Shown here piece after piece: positions 26,126 to 35,887 of a DNA stretch of 64,000 nt (positions are counted from its first letter, which is position 1; the number at the start of each line of letters is the position of its first letter). The DNA comes from Halococcus thailandensis JCM 13552 (GTDB taxonomy: Archaea > Halobacteriota > Halobacteria > Halobacteriales > Halococcaceae). The notes beneath the pieces are model-generated. The model was not told the DNA's origin. It made no database searches and saw only the letters and a program-made list of their open reading frames with translations. The DNA is taken from the NCBI RefSeq assembly GCF_000336715.1, contig NZ_AOMF01000174.1:20723-84722 (forward strand), in the 5' to 3' direction. Both the position numbers and the translations under genes were made by a program.

Positions 26126-27367
26126 ATGCACGTCTGCATGCTCACCGCGGGGACGTTCCCGTCGGACGAGCGCCTTACGCGGACGGGCGCGGCGCTGCGA
26201 GCGGGCGGCCACGCGGTGACGGTCTGTGCACGCGGGACTGGCGGGCCGACCGGGGCGATCGTCGACGGCATCGACGTTCGGCGACTGCCCGACGACGACC
26301 TCTACTCGGGACCCAAAGGTATCCTCGACGGTGCGCGCTACGCACTGAGCTACGTTCAGCCTGCCTGGCTGCGTGCCGCGAGCGAGATCGACGACGAACG
26401 GTCGATCGACGTCTGCTGTGTGGCCGATCTCGACCTGCTGAAGACGGGACTGAAAGTCGGATCGAAACTCGGCGTTCCCGTCGTGGCCGACCTGCCGAGC
26501 GCGCCGGCCGCCACGACGCCAGCCGAAAGCGTGCGTGGCGGCCGGCTGCGGCAGTACGCCCGCCGCGTGTTCCACTCGCCCTGGCGACGTGACCGGACAC
26601 TCGGAAAACGGATTCCCGACGTCGATCGTCTGGTGACGACCTGCGAAGAAGCGCGTGCCGAGTACGTCCGCGAGCGGGAGATCGATCCCGAGCGCGTCGC
26701 GGTCGTCCGAAACACCGTCGAACCCGACCTCGCCGCGGGAACCGAGCCGGCCGACGGGTTCGGGTTCGATCACGAAGCGGCGTTCGTCGTCACCGTCGCC
26801 GCCGATGGCGTTTCCCAGGAGTCGCTCGAAACGGTCGTCGTGGCCGCGGCGCGGGCGGCCGACCGTGCCGCCGATCTCCGCGTGCTGATCGTCGGTGATC
26901 TCGAAGAGGCGGCGCTCGACGATCTCGAACGACTTGCGCGGCGTCGCCTGGCCGCCGGCCGAGTCAGCTTTCGCACCGAGGACGGGAAACTCGCGAGCTA
27001 TCTCACCGCGAGCGACGTCTGCGTGCTGCCCGAGCGTTCGCAGGCGACGGAGACCACGGTTCCACGGGCGTTCTTCACGGCGCTGGCGTTCGGGGTTCCG
27101 GTGGTCGCCGGCGAGACGCCGCCGCTGAAGCGACTGCTCGAACGAACCGGAGCGGGACTGTGCGTGCGACACGGAACGGGTGCGCTGGCCGGGGCGCTGT
27201 CGGAGCTCGCCGGTCCGGACCGGCGAGGCGAACTCGCCACGAACGCCCAACTGGCAGCCGAGGGCGCGTTCGACAGCGAGCGCGATGCCGACCGACTGTG
27301 CGAACTGTACGAGTCGCTGCTCGCGACGCCGGAGCCCGACGTTACGGTTCCGCGAGCAGATTCGTGA
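26126..27367 (+). CDS. Degenerate GT4-like paralogue, possibly catalytically inactive
   Basis: A 413-aa protein that aligns along its length with the intact GT4 at 31084 (both begin MHVCML). At the site where that protein has HDLPLVQTG and DLHENYPE, this one has ADLDLLKTG and DLPSAPAA, so the acceptor-domain His and acidic residues are lost. The donor block ATETTVPRAFFTALAFGVPVV is kept but altered. The frame is intact over its whole length, suggesting selection for a non-catalytic or changed role. Its 3' end overlaps the convergent toroid-methyltransferase gene by 26 bases. Confidence 0.75.
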   Translation: MHVCMLTAGTFPSDERLTRTGAALRAGGHAVTVCARGTGGPTGAIVDGIDVRRLPDDDLYSGPKGILDGARYALSYVQPAWLRAASEIDDERSIDVCCVADLDLLKTGLKVGSKLGVPVVADLPSAPAATTPAESVRGGRLRQYARRVFHSPWRRDRTLGKRIPDVDRLVTTCEEARAEYVREREIDPERVAVVRNTVEPDLAAGTEPADGFGFDHEAAFVVTVAADGVSQESLETVVVAAARAADRAADLRVLIVGDLEEAALDDLERLARRRLAAGRVSFRTEDGKLASYLTASDVCVLPERSQATETTVPRAFFTALAFGVPVVAGETPPLKRLLERTGAGLCVRHGTGALAGALSELAGPDRRGELATNAQLAAEGAFDSERDADRLCELYESLLATPEPDVTVPRADS

Positions 27368-29138
27368 GCGCCATCAGATACGAGCCGATCTCGTAGGAAC
27401 CCTTGTACATCTGGTCGTCGACGTCGAGGCGGTCGTCGACGGTGAGGAATCGCATCGGTACGCCGAGTTCGCTCAGTTCGACGAGATCCCCGCGGCTGCT
27501 ATCGCCGTAGATCCAGGCCATCGCACGGCTCACCTCGGGACCGAAGTCGTGCTCGCCGCCCGCCGCCTCGTAGTGGGCGACCGCGTTGACGAAGAACGTC
27601 TGGTGACACTCGTAGAGGAAATCCCAGTAGGCTGGCCGGAAGCCAAGGCGTTTCGTCGCGCCGCGGCGTGCGCGCTGGATCGACGACACCTCGTCCTCCC
27701 AGACGAACGCGCCGTCGTCGCGCATGCGCTCGTCGATCGTCCGTTCGAGCACGCGCTCGACGTTTTCGAGATAGCCGGTCTGTCCGGTCACCTCGATCGC
27801 GCGGGCGAACCCCCAGCAGGAATACATCTGATTCTGGTGGCGACGGGTGGTGTGGTTGTCGAAGACGAACAGCCCGTCGGGCGTGAGTCGGTCGTTCATC
27901 AGCGCTAGCGCCTCCGAGAGTGCCTCTCGAACGACCGATCCGGACTCGCGCTCGGCGAGATACGACCAGCCGTAGGCGACTAAACTGTGCTCGGCGTGGG
28001 TGAAGTCGAACCGCTCGTGCGAGTGCTCGAACAGTTCCCACGCGACGCGCTCGTGGGTCGCGTCGAACACTTCGGCCGCGAGCGAGAACGCACAGACGAG
28101 GGGACCGATGCCGTAGCTCGGCATCTCCGAGAGCGTCCCGTTCTCGATCTCCTCGGCGACGTAGTCAAGCGCGCGCCGGAGTTCGTCGTCGTACCGATCG
28201 GTGCCGAGCGCGGAGACGCGCCACTGGAGCGCGCCCATCAGGCCGAAGGGCGCGTAGCGCCACAGTTCGCGGTCGTCGGGCGTCCATTCGAACTCCGGGT
28301 TCTCGCCATCGCCGACGATCTCGTAATCGAGCGCGCGGAGGATTTTTCCGTCCTCCGTGTCCCAGAAGCCGTTTTCCTCGACCGGGCGGAACAGGCAGTC
28401 GAGCGCGTCGTCGAGATACTCCTGATAATCGAGCGGTTCGGCCGCGAGCACGAGATACGAGGCGTCGTCCCAGCGCCCGCGGGCGGTGAGTTCGTCACTC
28501 GCGCGCTCGGCAGCGCCGACGAACGGCTCCTGGAGGCTCGCTGGGAGCGCGTTGAGCGCCATGTGAACGTAGTACGGATACTGAAAGACGAGATCGGCGT
28601 CGAGCAGTCGCCAGTCGGGCGCGAGCAGCGAGAGCGCCTCGCGGGGCTCGTAGTAGTGGTTGTCGGGCCAGCCGTTCGCGGCGTAGGGCGAGCGCGGCGT
28701 CGGCACCGAGAAGACGAACTTCCCATCGCTATCGAGCACGCGCCCCACTTCGGCGGTGAGCGATTCGACGTCGAGGAACTTCCAGTCGTAGGGGCCGATC
28801 GAGACGGCGGCGTCGAACGCGTCGTCGGCGAACGGCAGCGATGGCCGTTCGGGATCGGTGCTTCGGTACTCGTCGACGGCGTCGCCGATCGTCTCGCTCG
28901 CGTAGGAACTTGCATCGTCGGAGAAGTCGACGCGCGCGAGCGAGTCGGCCGCGACGCCGCGGGTGACGTTCGCTTCGGAGGCGAGGTCGAGCACACGCCC
29001 GCCGTCGAGTTCGGCGAGCGCGCGCCGGCGTTCCTCGTCGCGGAGCTGCTGGATGAGCGGGGTGGTCGGGGGCTGGCGCACCCACTTCCGGAGGATCGCG
29101 TCGCGGGTCACTGTCGGCAACGCGCTCTCGCCACACAT
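27342..29138 (-). CDS. SAM-methyltransferase fused to an alpha/alpha-toroid-like domain
   Basis: A 598-aa two-domain protein. Residues about 40-190 look like a class I methyltransferase (GRVLDLASEANV as motif I, then LPFADDAFDAAVSIGPYDW). Residues about 230-598 are a helix-rich toroid-like domain containing ELWRYAPFGLMGALQW, FDFTHAEHSLVAYGWSY and FDNHTTRRHQNQMYSCWG, distantly like the proteins at 10779 and 15657. A methyltransferase joined to the toroid suggests that both act on the same saccharide. Motif I is weak, so the methyltransferase activity is uncertain. Confidence 0.65.
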   Translation of the reverse strand: MCGESALPTVTRDAILRKWVRQPPTTPLIQQLRDEERRRALAELDGGRVLDLASEANVTRGVAADSLARVDFSDDASSYASETIGDAVDEYRSTDPERPSLPFADDAFDAAVSIGPYDWKFLDVESLTAEVGRVLDSDGKFVFSVPTPRSPYAANGWPDNHYYEPREALSLLAPDWRLLDADLVFQYPYYVHMALNALPASLQEPFVGAAERASDELTARGRWDDASYLVLAAEPLDYQEYLDDALDCLFRPVEENGFWDTEDGKILRALDYEIVGDGENPEFEWTPDDRELWRYAPFGLMGALQWRVSALGTDRYDDELRRALDYVAEEIENGTLSEMPSYGIGPLVCAFSLAAEVFDATHERVAWELFEHSHERFDFTHAEHSLVAYGWSYLAERESGSVVREALSEALALMNDRLTPDGLFVFDNHTTRRHQNQMYSCWGFARAIEVTGQTGYLENVERVLERTIDERMRDDGAFVWEDEVSSIQRARRGATKRLGFRPAYWDFLYECHQTFFVNAVAHYEAAGGEHDFGPEVSRAMAWIYGDSSRGDLVELSELGVPMRFLTVDDRLDVDDQMYKGSYEIGSYLMALTNLLAEP

Positions 29139-29165
29139 TTAGCTATTCCTTCGCTCGTCTCGACC

Positions 29166-30059
29166 ATGTCCGACGACTCACTCGTTTCGGTCGTGATCCC
29201 GACCTACTACCGTAACGATCGCCTCGGCGAGGCCATCGAGAGCGTCGTCTCACAGACGCAGCCGACCGAAATCATCGTCGTCGACGACTCCGGCGAGGGC
29301 AACGCAAAGTCCGTCGTCGACGAGTACGATCTCACGTACGTCGAACTCGATCACAATATCGGATCGAATCCTGCCCGCAGCGTGGGTGCCGAGCGCGCCT
29401 CGGGAGAGTACGTCCAGTTCCTCGACGACGACGACTGCCTTCACCTGGAGAAACTCGGCAAGCAGGTCGCGCTGCTCGAACGCACGGGTGCGAGCGTCGC
29501 CTACTGCGGAATGACCTACGAGGACGGCACGACGATTCTCCCAGACTCGACCGCCCGCGGGGACGTGCTCGCTCGCGCGCTCGAATTCTCGCTGTCGCCG
29601 TGCGTCACCTCGACGATGCTCGTCGCGCGCGAGGCGCTCGAAACGGCGCTGCCGCTCCCCGACCGCCCTGGCGGCGACGATCTCGGACTGATGATCGATC
29701 TCGCGCGCGAGCACGAGTTCGAGTACGTCGACGAGGCGCTGGTCGATCGCGCCGTCATCGAGGACTCGCGTGGCAAATCGCCGGGACTCATCCGCGGGCG
29801 CAGGGAGATCATTCGCGAGTACGACGATCTCTACGACGATTTCCCGGACTCCGTGCGAGCGAACGCCCTGGCGAACACCGACAAGCTGGAGGCCAGGATG
29901 GAACTGCGCGGTCGTCGGTGGTCGCTCTCGACGGTGCGCTCGTTCGCGCTCGCGTGCTATCATGCACCCTCGCTCCGGACGGCGATTCCCCTTTTCGCCT
30001 CGCTGTTCGGACAGGTAGGGATGGATGCGATGCAGCGCGGCTACTCGCTGGTTCGATAG
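29166..30059 (+). CDS. Family 2 glycosyltransferase
   Basis: A 297-aa GT-A transferase. SVVIPTYYRNDRLGEAIESV and VVDDSGEG give the nucleotide-sugar site, and VQFLDDDDCLHLEKL contains the metal-binding DDD motif (about residues 85-90). It has no membrane helices and likely adds one sugar to a lipid-linked glycan at the inner membrane face. The TATA-like ATTTAGCT at 29137-29144 overlaps the first codons of the divergent methyltransferase-toroid gene. The much longer open frame upstream is antisense to that gene and is not coding. Confidence 0.88.
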   Translation: MSDDSLVSVVIPTYYRNDRLGEAIESVVSQTQPTEIIVVDDSGEGNAKSVVDEYDLTYVELDHNIGSNPARSVGAERASGEYVQFLDDDDCLHLEKLGKQVALLERTGASVAYCGMTYEDGTTILPDSTARGDVLARALEFSLSPCVTSTMLVAREALETALPLPDRPGGDDLGLMIDLAREHEFEYVDEALVDRAVIEDSRGKSPGLIRGRREIIREYDDLYDDFPDSVRANALANTDKLEARMELRGRRWSLSTVRSFALACYHAPSLRTAIPLFASLFGQVGMDAMQRGYSLVR

Positions 30060-30062
30060 CGG

Positions 30063-30992
30063 CTATTCGTCGCGCGACGCCCGCCAGTTCATCACGGCGT
30101 CGCGTGCACGGCGTGCAGCGCCGAGCGCCCGCCGGCCGAGCAGCGCAAAGAGCATGATGAACGCGCTCTCGGCGGTGCGCTCGTAGCCCATCGCGCGCCG
30201 GGCGTAGTGGAAGGCGCGCCGGCGCTGACCGCGTTCGAGCGCGACCCGTGCGTGCGCTCGACACTGCTTCTCGCGGAGGCGGCGCTCGATGTCGGGGTGG
30301 CTCTCGATCTCCTCGCGGTACTTCTCCCAGATCATTTGATTGACTTCGACGCCGTGAGTGAGCTGCTGTGAGATGTTGTTCGTGTGGAAGATGCGCTCGA
30401 CGAGGCGCTCGTCGACGTACTCGAACTCGTACTCCTTGGCGAGGCGGATGCAGTGATCCCAGTCGACGCCACGAGGGAAGTCGGGGTCGAACCCACCCAG
30501 TTTGAAACACTCGGCGCGCAGCATGTGGCTCGAATGGGGATGGAGGCCGAATCGGGCGATGACGTCGGGGTAGATGTCGCCGCGGCGCTCGGGGCGATAG
30601 ACCCGAACGACTCGTTCGCCCTGCTTGACCACCCCGCCAGTGTAGACGATCCCGACCTCGTCGTTCGCTTGCTCGAAGGCCGCGAGCTGTTTTTCGATCT
30701 TCTCCTCGTGCCAGCGATCGTCGTCGTTGAGCACGCAGACGAACTCGCCGTCGGCGAGCTCCGCCGCACGATTCATGCTCGCGGAGATCCCACGGTTTTC
30801 CTCGTTGTGGCGGACGCGCACGCGGTCGTCGTCCTCGTAGGCCGCGAGTCGTTCTTCCGTGTCGTCGGTCGAACCGTCGTCGACGACCACGACCTCGATC
30901 TCGTCGTGGCTCTGTCCCAGCACGGTGTCAATGGCCCCGGAGACGTAGTCGGCGCGGTTGTACGTCGGGAGAATGGCGCTGACGAGGGTCAT
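30063..30992 (-). CDS. Family 2 glycosyltransferase
   Basis: A 309-aa GT2. LVSAILPTYNRADYVSGAID is the N-terminal donor loop, VVVDDGSTDDTEERL the second Asp motif and FVCVLNDDDRWHEEKIEKQ the metal-binding motif (about residue 92). The C-terminal helices are basic and Arg-rich, typical of GT2 proteins that dock on the membrane. The ATG at 30992 is the start used by the family. It is convergent with the GT2 at 29166, with only three bases between the stops. Confidence 0.88.
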   Translation of the reverse strand: MTLVSAILPTYNRADYVSGAIDTVLGQSHDEIEVVVVDDGSTDDTEERLAAYEDDDRVRVRHNEENRGISASMNRAAELADGEFVCVLNDDDRWHEEKIEKQLAAFEQANDEVGIVYTGGVVKQGERVVRVYRPERRGDIYPDVIARFGLHPHSSHMLRAECFKLGGFDPDFPRGVDWDHCIRLAKEYEFEYVDERLVERIFHTNNISQQLTHGVEVNQMIWEKYREEIESHPDIERRLREKQCRAHARVALERGQRRRAFHYARRAMGYERTAESAFIMLFALLGRRALGAARRARDAVMNWRASRDE

Positions 30993-31083
30993 GGATCGGG
31001 TTCGACCCATCGCGGTGAAAACCCCTCGTGTCGCGGCCGCGGCGTGAACCCAGCCTTAAGTCCCTGAGCGTGTTCCGGACGGT

Positions 31084-32325
31084 ATGCACGTCTGTATGCT
31101 CCTCCCCGAGCGCTTCCCGCCGGACATCCGCGTCCGGAAAGAGGCGTCGGCGCTGCGTGCGGCCGGCCACTCCATCACGCTGCTCTGTCGCGGCGGGCCG
31201 ACCGAGCAGAGCTTCGCGCGCCTCGACGGGATCGACGTCGAGCGCCTGCCCGCCGATCGGCTGTTCGCTGGTCTTTCGGGAATGATCGACGGGCTCCGCT
31301 ACGTCGCGAGCGCCGTCCATCCGGCCTGGCAGCGCGCCGTCCGGGAACTCGATCGACAGAACCCGATCGACGCCCTCCACATCCACGATCTCCCGCTCGT
31401 ACAGACGGGGCTGGCGCTCGGTGAGGAGCTCGACGTGCCGGTCGTCGCCGATCTCCACGAGAACTACCCGGAGGCGGCCCGGCAGATACAGCAGATGCGT
31501 GGCTGGGGCGAGATCGCCCGCGATCCCGAGGCGCTCGTCCAGCGCGTCGCCTTCGCACCCTGGCGACTCAAGCGTCTCGAGCGGGAGTGCGTCCGGCGTG
31601 CAGATCGCACAGTCACCGTCTGCGAGGAGGCCCGCGCACACTACATCCGTGACTGCGATGCGGAGCCCGCGGACGTGACGGTTGTCTCGAACACCGTCGA
31701 TCTCGACGCCTTCGCTGGCGACGTCGAACCGCCCACGACGCTCGATCACGATCCCGACTCGTTCGTCGTCTCCTACGTCGGCAACTTCACGCGTCACCGC
31801 GGGCTCGACACGCTCGTCGAGGGGTTCGCGCAGCTCGTCGAGGAGAGCCCCGACGCCGAACTGCTGCTCGTCGGGACGGGCAACGACAACTACGTCGCGG
31901 GACTGAAGGCGCTCGCGCGCTCGCTCGGCGTTCGCGAGCAGGTCACGTTCACCGGCTGGGTCGACTTCGCCGACGTCCCCCGCTATCTGGCCGCGAGCGA
32001 CGTCTCAGCCGTCCCCCACGCCGCGACGGCACACACCGAGACGACCGTCCCGCACAAGCTCTTCCAGGCGATGGCGATGGGCGTGCCGGTCGTCGCGAGC
32101 GACGTCGCGCCGCTCGCGCGCATCGTGGGTCGCACCGACTGTGGGCTCGTCACGCCGGCCGGCGACGGCGACGCGCTCGGCACCGCCCTCACTGAACTCA
32201 CCGAGGAGGACCGGGCGAGCGACTGCGGGGAGAACGGCAGGGCGGCTGTCGAGGACGAATACAACTGGGCGCGCGACGGCCAGCGGCTGTGTACTCTCTA
32301 CGACGGACTGCGCGCCGAGGGGTAG
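31084..32325 (+). CDS. Family 4 glycosyltransferase
   Basis: A 413-aa intact GT4. [25 protein letters not shown] is the N-terminal acceptor loop, HDLPLVQTG and [12 protein letters not shown] carry the acceptor-domain catalytic residues, [18 protein letters not shown] starts the donor domain and [20 protein letters not shown] is the donor-binding block. A CCTTAAGT box at 31054-31061 lies 26 bases before the ATG. It is the functional counterpart of the degenerate paralogue at 26126. Confidence 0.88.
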   Translation: MHVCMLLPERFPPDIRVRKEASALRAAGHSITLLCRGGPTEQSFARLDGIDVERLPADRLFAGLSGMIDGLRYVASAVHPAWQRAVRELDRQNPIDALHIHDLPLVQTGLALGEELDVPVVADLHENYPEAARQIQQMRGWGEIARDPEALVQRVAFAPWRLKRLERECVRRADRTVTVCEEARAHYIRDCDAEPADVTVVSNTVDLDAFAGDVEPPTTLDHDPDSFVVSYVGNFTRHRGLDTLVEGFAQLVEESPDAELLLVGTGNDNYVAGLKALARSLGVREQVTFTGWVDFADVPRYLAASDVSAVPHAATAHTETTVPHKLFQAMAMGVPVVASDVAPLARIVGRTDCGLVTPAGDGDALGTALTELTEEDRASDCGENGRAAVEDEYNWARDGQRLCTLYDGLRAEG

Positions 32326-32365
32326 CACCGACACACTCTCCTCGATGGCCCGACAACCGTCGGCG

Positions 32366-33445
32366 ATGAGCACCTCCGATCTCCCCGAATTTTTCGACGA
32401 GTTCACCGAGCGCGACTGGCGGAGCGACGCGGACGGCACGGTCGGGATCGCGATGATCGGTCTCGGCTGGTGGACGCTCGAAAAGGCGCTGCCGGCCGTC
32501 GAACGCTCGGAGCTGTGCGAGACGACGGTGCTCGTCAGCAGCGATGCGGAGCGCGCGACGGAGACAGCCGAACGCCACGAGACGATCGAGGAGGGAATCA
32601 CCTACGAGCAGTTCCACGACGGAGCGGCAAGCGAAGAATACGACGCCGTCTACATCGCCACGCCGAACGCCATCCATCTGCAGTACGCCGAGACGGCCGC
32701 CGAGCTCGACAAGGCGATCCTCTGCGAGAAACCGATGGAGGCGAGCGTCGAGCGCGCCGAGGAACTGGTCGAAGCGGGCGAGTCGGTGCCGCTGATGATC
32801 GCCTATCGGATGCAGACCGAACCGGCCGTCCGCCGGGCGCGCGAGTTGATCCGTGAGGGATTCGTCGGCGACCCCGTCGCCGTCCACGGCGCGATGACCC
32901 AGCGCCTGCTCGACATCAACTCCGACACCGACCAGTGGCGACTCGATCCCGATCTCGCGGGCTATGGCGCGAGCGTGATGGATCTCGGTATCTACCCGCT
33001 CAACACCGCCCGGTTCGTCCTCGATTCGGACCCCACCTCGGTCCAGGCGTCGATGAGTTCGAATCACGACGCCTTTTCCGACGTGTCCGACGAGCGCGCG
33101 AGCTTCCGCGTCGATTTCCCCGACGACGTCACGGCCGTTTTCACCGCGAGCCAGAACGCCGCCCAGTCGAGTCATCTCCGGATCACGGGCACGGCGGGCG
33201 AACTCGAACTCGATCCCGTCTTCTTCCCCGACGAACCGCGGAAACTCCGGGTCCGACGGGGCGATCTCGACGCCACGATCGACTTCGACCAGCGCAGCCA
33301 GATGACCGAGGAGTTCGACTACTTCGCCGACCGCGTGCTCTCGGAAACCGAGCCACAGCCGAACGGCGAGCACGGACTGGTCGATATGCGCGCGCTCGAA
33401 GCCATCTACGAGGCCGGAGAGAGCGATTCGCCGGTTTCGCTCTGA
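32366..33445 (+). CDS. D-xylose 1-dehydrogenase Gfo6-type (Gfo/Idh/MocA family)
   Basis: A 359-aa NAD(P)-dependent oxidoreductase. It has [19 protein letters not shown] (Rossmann start), ILCEKPMEA with the catalytic Lys, then a [15 protein letters not shown] block with the conserved Asp. It matches the haloarchaeal D-xylose (and related aldose) dehydrogenase that starts oxidative pentose degradation. An alternative ATG at 32345 would add seven residues. It lies at the edge of the sugar-acid cluster and on the opposite strand to it, so substrate assignment rests on family resemblance. Confidence 0.75.
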   Translation: MSTSDLPEFFDEFTERDWRSDADGTVGIAMIGLGWWTLEKALPAVERSELCETTVLVSSDAERATETAERHETIEEGITYEQFHDGAASEEYDAVYIATPNAIHLQYAETAAELDKAILCEKPMEASVERAEELVEAGESVPLMIAYRMQTEPAVRRARELIREGFVGDPVAVHGAMTQRLLDINSDTDQWRLDPDLAGYGASVMDLGIYPLNTARFVLDSDPTSVQASMSSNHDAFSDVSDERASFRVDFPDDVTAVFTASQNAAQSSHLRITGTAGELELDPVFFPDEPRKLRVRRGDLDATIDFDQRSQMTEEFDYFADRVLSETEPQPNGEHGLVDMRALEAIYEAGESDSPVSL

Positions 33446-33469
33446 ACTGGGTTCCTCACGGCACCGGTA

Positions 33470-34621
33470 CTACCACTCGGCGACGGAACCGTCGTCGTGA
33501 CGCCAGATCGGGTTGTGCCAGTCGATCTCGCCCGCCTGCTCGCGGACGTGCTCCTCGTCGATCTCGATCCCGAGCCCCGGTCCATCGGGGATCTCGACGA
33601 ACCCGTCTTCGTAGTCGAACACCGACGGATCGGCGAGATAGTCGAGCACGTCGCTCCCTTTGTTGTAGTGGATCCCGAGGCTCTGTTCCTGGATGATCGC
33701 GTTGTGCGCGCAGGCGTCGACCTGGAGACACGAGGCAAGCGCGATCGGACCGAGCGGGCAGTGTGGTGCAAGCGCGACGTCGTGGGCTGCGGCCATGCTG
33801 GCGATCTTGTGGACCTCGGTGATGCCGCCGGCGTGTGAGAGATCGGGCTGGATCACGTCCACGCCGCCGCTTTCGAGCAGCGGTGCGAAATCCGTCCGCG
33901 AGTAGTGGCGCTCGCCGGCCGCGATCGACGTCGTCGTGTGGGCGGCGATCTCCGGCAGGAGGTCGTCGTGCTCGGGTAGCACGGGCTCCTCGACGAACAT
34001 CGGATCGTGCGGTTCGAGCACCGCTGCGAGCCGTTTGGTCATCGGTTTCGCGACCCGACCGTGGAAGTCGACGCCGATCCCGACCTCGGGACCGACCGCC
34101 TCACGGACCGTCGCGAGTCGCTCGCCGACGGCCTCGATCGCGGCCGGCGATTCGATGCGCCGGAACTCGGCGGTCGCGTTCATCTTGAGCGCGTCGAAGC
34201 CCGCCTCGACGCGCTCGCTGGCTGCCTCGGCGACGTCGCTCGGGCGATCGCCGCCGACCCAGCTGTACACCTGCATCCGATCCCTGACCGGGCCGCCCAT
34301 GAGCTCGTGAACGGGCGCGTCGAACTGCTTGCCCTTGAGATCCCAGAGCGCCTGATCGACGCCCGCGATGGCGCTCATCAACACCGGTCCGCCGCGATAG
34401 AACCCGCCGCGGTACATCGCCTGCCAGTGGTCCTCGATGGGGTCGGGGTCCGCACCGAGCAGATGGCTCTCGAACAGCTCCTCGACGGCCGCTCTGACCG
34501 TGTGTGCCCGCCCTTCGACGACGGGTTCGCCCCAGCCGACGCGCCCGTCACTCGTCTCGACGCGGAGGAACAGCCAGCGCGGCGGGACGGCGAACAGTTC
34601 GTAGTCGGTGATCTCGCTCAT
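33470..34621 (-). CDS. dgoD: D-galactonate dehydratase
   Basis: A 383-aa enolase-superfamily enzyme almost colinear with the E. coli DgoD sequence as I recall it: GWGEPVVEGRAHTVRAAV, FYRGGPVLMSAIAGVDQALW, VYSWVGGDRPSDV, GVDFHGRV, FVEEPVLPE, IQPDLSHAGGITE, APHCPLGPIALASCL and the C-terminal NPIWRH-DDGSVAEW. It dehydrates D-galactonate to 2-keto-3-deoxygalactonate. Mg ligands lie in the DFHG, EEP and GER segments. It is the last gene of the ABC importer operon, 42 bases after the ATPase gene. Confidence 0.9.
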   Translation of the reverse strand: MSEITDYELFAVPPRWLFLRVETSDGRVGWGEPVVEGRAHTVRAAVEELFESHLLGADPDPIEDHWQAMYRGGFYRGGPVLMSAIAGVDQALWDLKGKQFDAPVHELMGGPVRDRMQVYSWVGGDRPSDVAEAASERVEAGFDALKMNATAEFRRIESPAAIEAVGERLATVREAVGPEVGIGVDFHGRVAKPMTKRLAAVLEPHDPMFVEEPVLPEHDDLLPEIAAHTTTSIAAGERHYSRTDFAPLLESGGVDVIQPDLSHAGGITEVHKIASMAAAHDVALAPHCPLGPIALASCLQVDACAHNAIIQEQSLGIHYNKGSDVLDYLADPSVFDYEDGFVEIPDGPGLGIEIDEEHVREQAGEIDWHNPIWRHDDGSVAEW

Positions 34622-34663
34622 ATCTCTGGTCGGTTCGAACGGCTGAAAAACACACCGAGTCGA

Positions 34664-35836
34664 TCAGAGCTGTGGTTCGATCGTTTCGGTATCGTCGAGG
34701 TTCCGATTGTGCAGCGCCTCGCCGGTCTCGCCGTCGAACAGGTGGATCGCGTCCTCGGGAAGCCGCGCGATCGCCGGCTGGCCCGCCTCGATGCGGCGCA
34801 GTCCGCCGATCGTCGCCACGAACGTCCGGGATTCGTCCATGTCGAGCTCCGAGGCGCTCTCGTCGCCCTCGAAGGCGAGATAGACGTTGTTGCCGCTGCC
34901 GACCGGCTCGACAACGTCGACCACCGTGCGGAAATCGTGCTCCCCATCGCCCTCGTTGGTGTCGACGAGTTCGATGTCCTCGGGACGCACGCCGAGGGTC
35001 ACGTCGGTCGCATCGCCGAGGTCCGCGCGCGTCTCTTCCGAGAGCGGATAGTCGAAGTTCTCGCCGACGAGACGTTCGTCTTCCACTGTCGTCTCGAAGA
35101 AGTTCATCGACGGCTCGCCGATGAAGCCCGCGACGAACCGGTTTGCGGGTTCGTGGTAGGCCTCCAGTGGTGTGGCGACCTGCTGGAGCCGCCCGTCGTC
35201 GAGGATGGCGATCCGATCGCCCATCGTCATCGCCTCGGTCTGGTCGTGGGTCACGTAGACCGTCGTCACGCCGAGGTCCTCCTGCATCCGCTGGAGTTCG
35301 GTCCGCATCTGTGAGCGCAGTTTCGCATCCAGGTTCGACAGCGGCTCGTCCATCAGAAACACCGCCGGACTGCGGACGATCGCACGGCCGAGTGCGACGC
35401 GCTGCTGTTGGCCGCCCGAGAGCTCGCTGGGTGTGCGGTCGAGCAGCTGTTCGATGCCCATCATCTCCGCGGCGGATTCGACCTGATCGCGGATCTCGTC
35501 GTCGGACATCTCCGTGCTCTCTTCGAGCCCGAAACTCATGTTCTCGCGCACGGTCATGTGCGGGTAGAGCGCGTAGCTCTGGAACACCATCGCGATATCC
35601 CGATCGGCGGGCTGGCGGTCGTCGATCACGGTCCCGTCGAGACTGATCGTTCCCGACGAGACGGATTCGAGCCCCGCGATCATCCGGAGCGTCGTGCTCT
35701 TCCCACAGCCCGACGGCCCGACGAGAACGAGGAACTCGCCGTCGTCGATCTCGAGCGAGGCCTCGTCGACGGCGATGATGTCGTTGCCGCCGTCGTCGAA
35801 CCGTTTCGTGACGCCATCGAGACTCAGTTCGGCCAT
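34664..35836 (-). CDS. Sugar ABC transporter ATP-binding protein (MalK/UgpC/XacJK type)
   Basis: A 390-aa ATPase. It has a Walker A GPSGCGKST (about residues 37-45), the signature LSGGQQQR, a Walker B VFLMDEPLSNLD and a switch His in VTHDQTEA. A C-terminal OB-fold regulatory domain (about 240-380, VTLGVRPEDIEL) is typical of the CUT1 carbohydrate family. It powers the two permeases upstream. The Haloferax xylose/arabinose importer uses two ATPase genes; only one is present here. Confidence 0.9.
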   Translation of the reverse strand: MAELSLDGVTKRFDDGGNDIIAVDEASLEIDDGEFLVLVGPSGCGKSTTLRMIAGLESVSSGTISLDGTVIDDRQPADRDIAMVFQSYALYPHMTVRENMSFGLEESTEMSDDEIRDQVESAAEMMGIEQLLDRTPSELSGGQQQRVALGRAIVRSPAVFLMDEPLSNLDAKLRSQMRTELQRMQEDLGVTTVYVTHDQTEAMTMGDRIAILDDGRLQQVATPLEAYHEPANRFVAGFIGEPSMNFFETTVEDERLVGENFDYPLSEETRADLGDATDVTLGVRPEDIELVDTNEGDGEHDFRTVVDVVEPVGSGNNVYLAFEGDESASELDMDESRTFVATIGGLRRIEAGQPAIARLPEDAIHLFDGETGEALHNRNLDDTETIEPQL

Positions 35837-35887
35837 TCGATACCTCCGTTCGTTGGTTTGGATAGTAGTTCGATCATCGTTGTCTGT

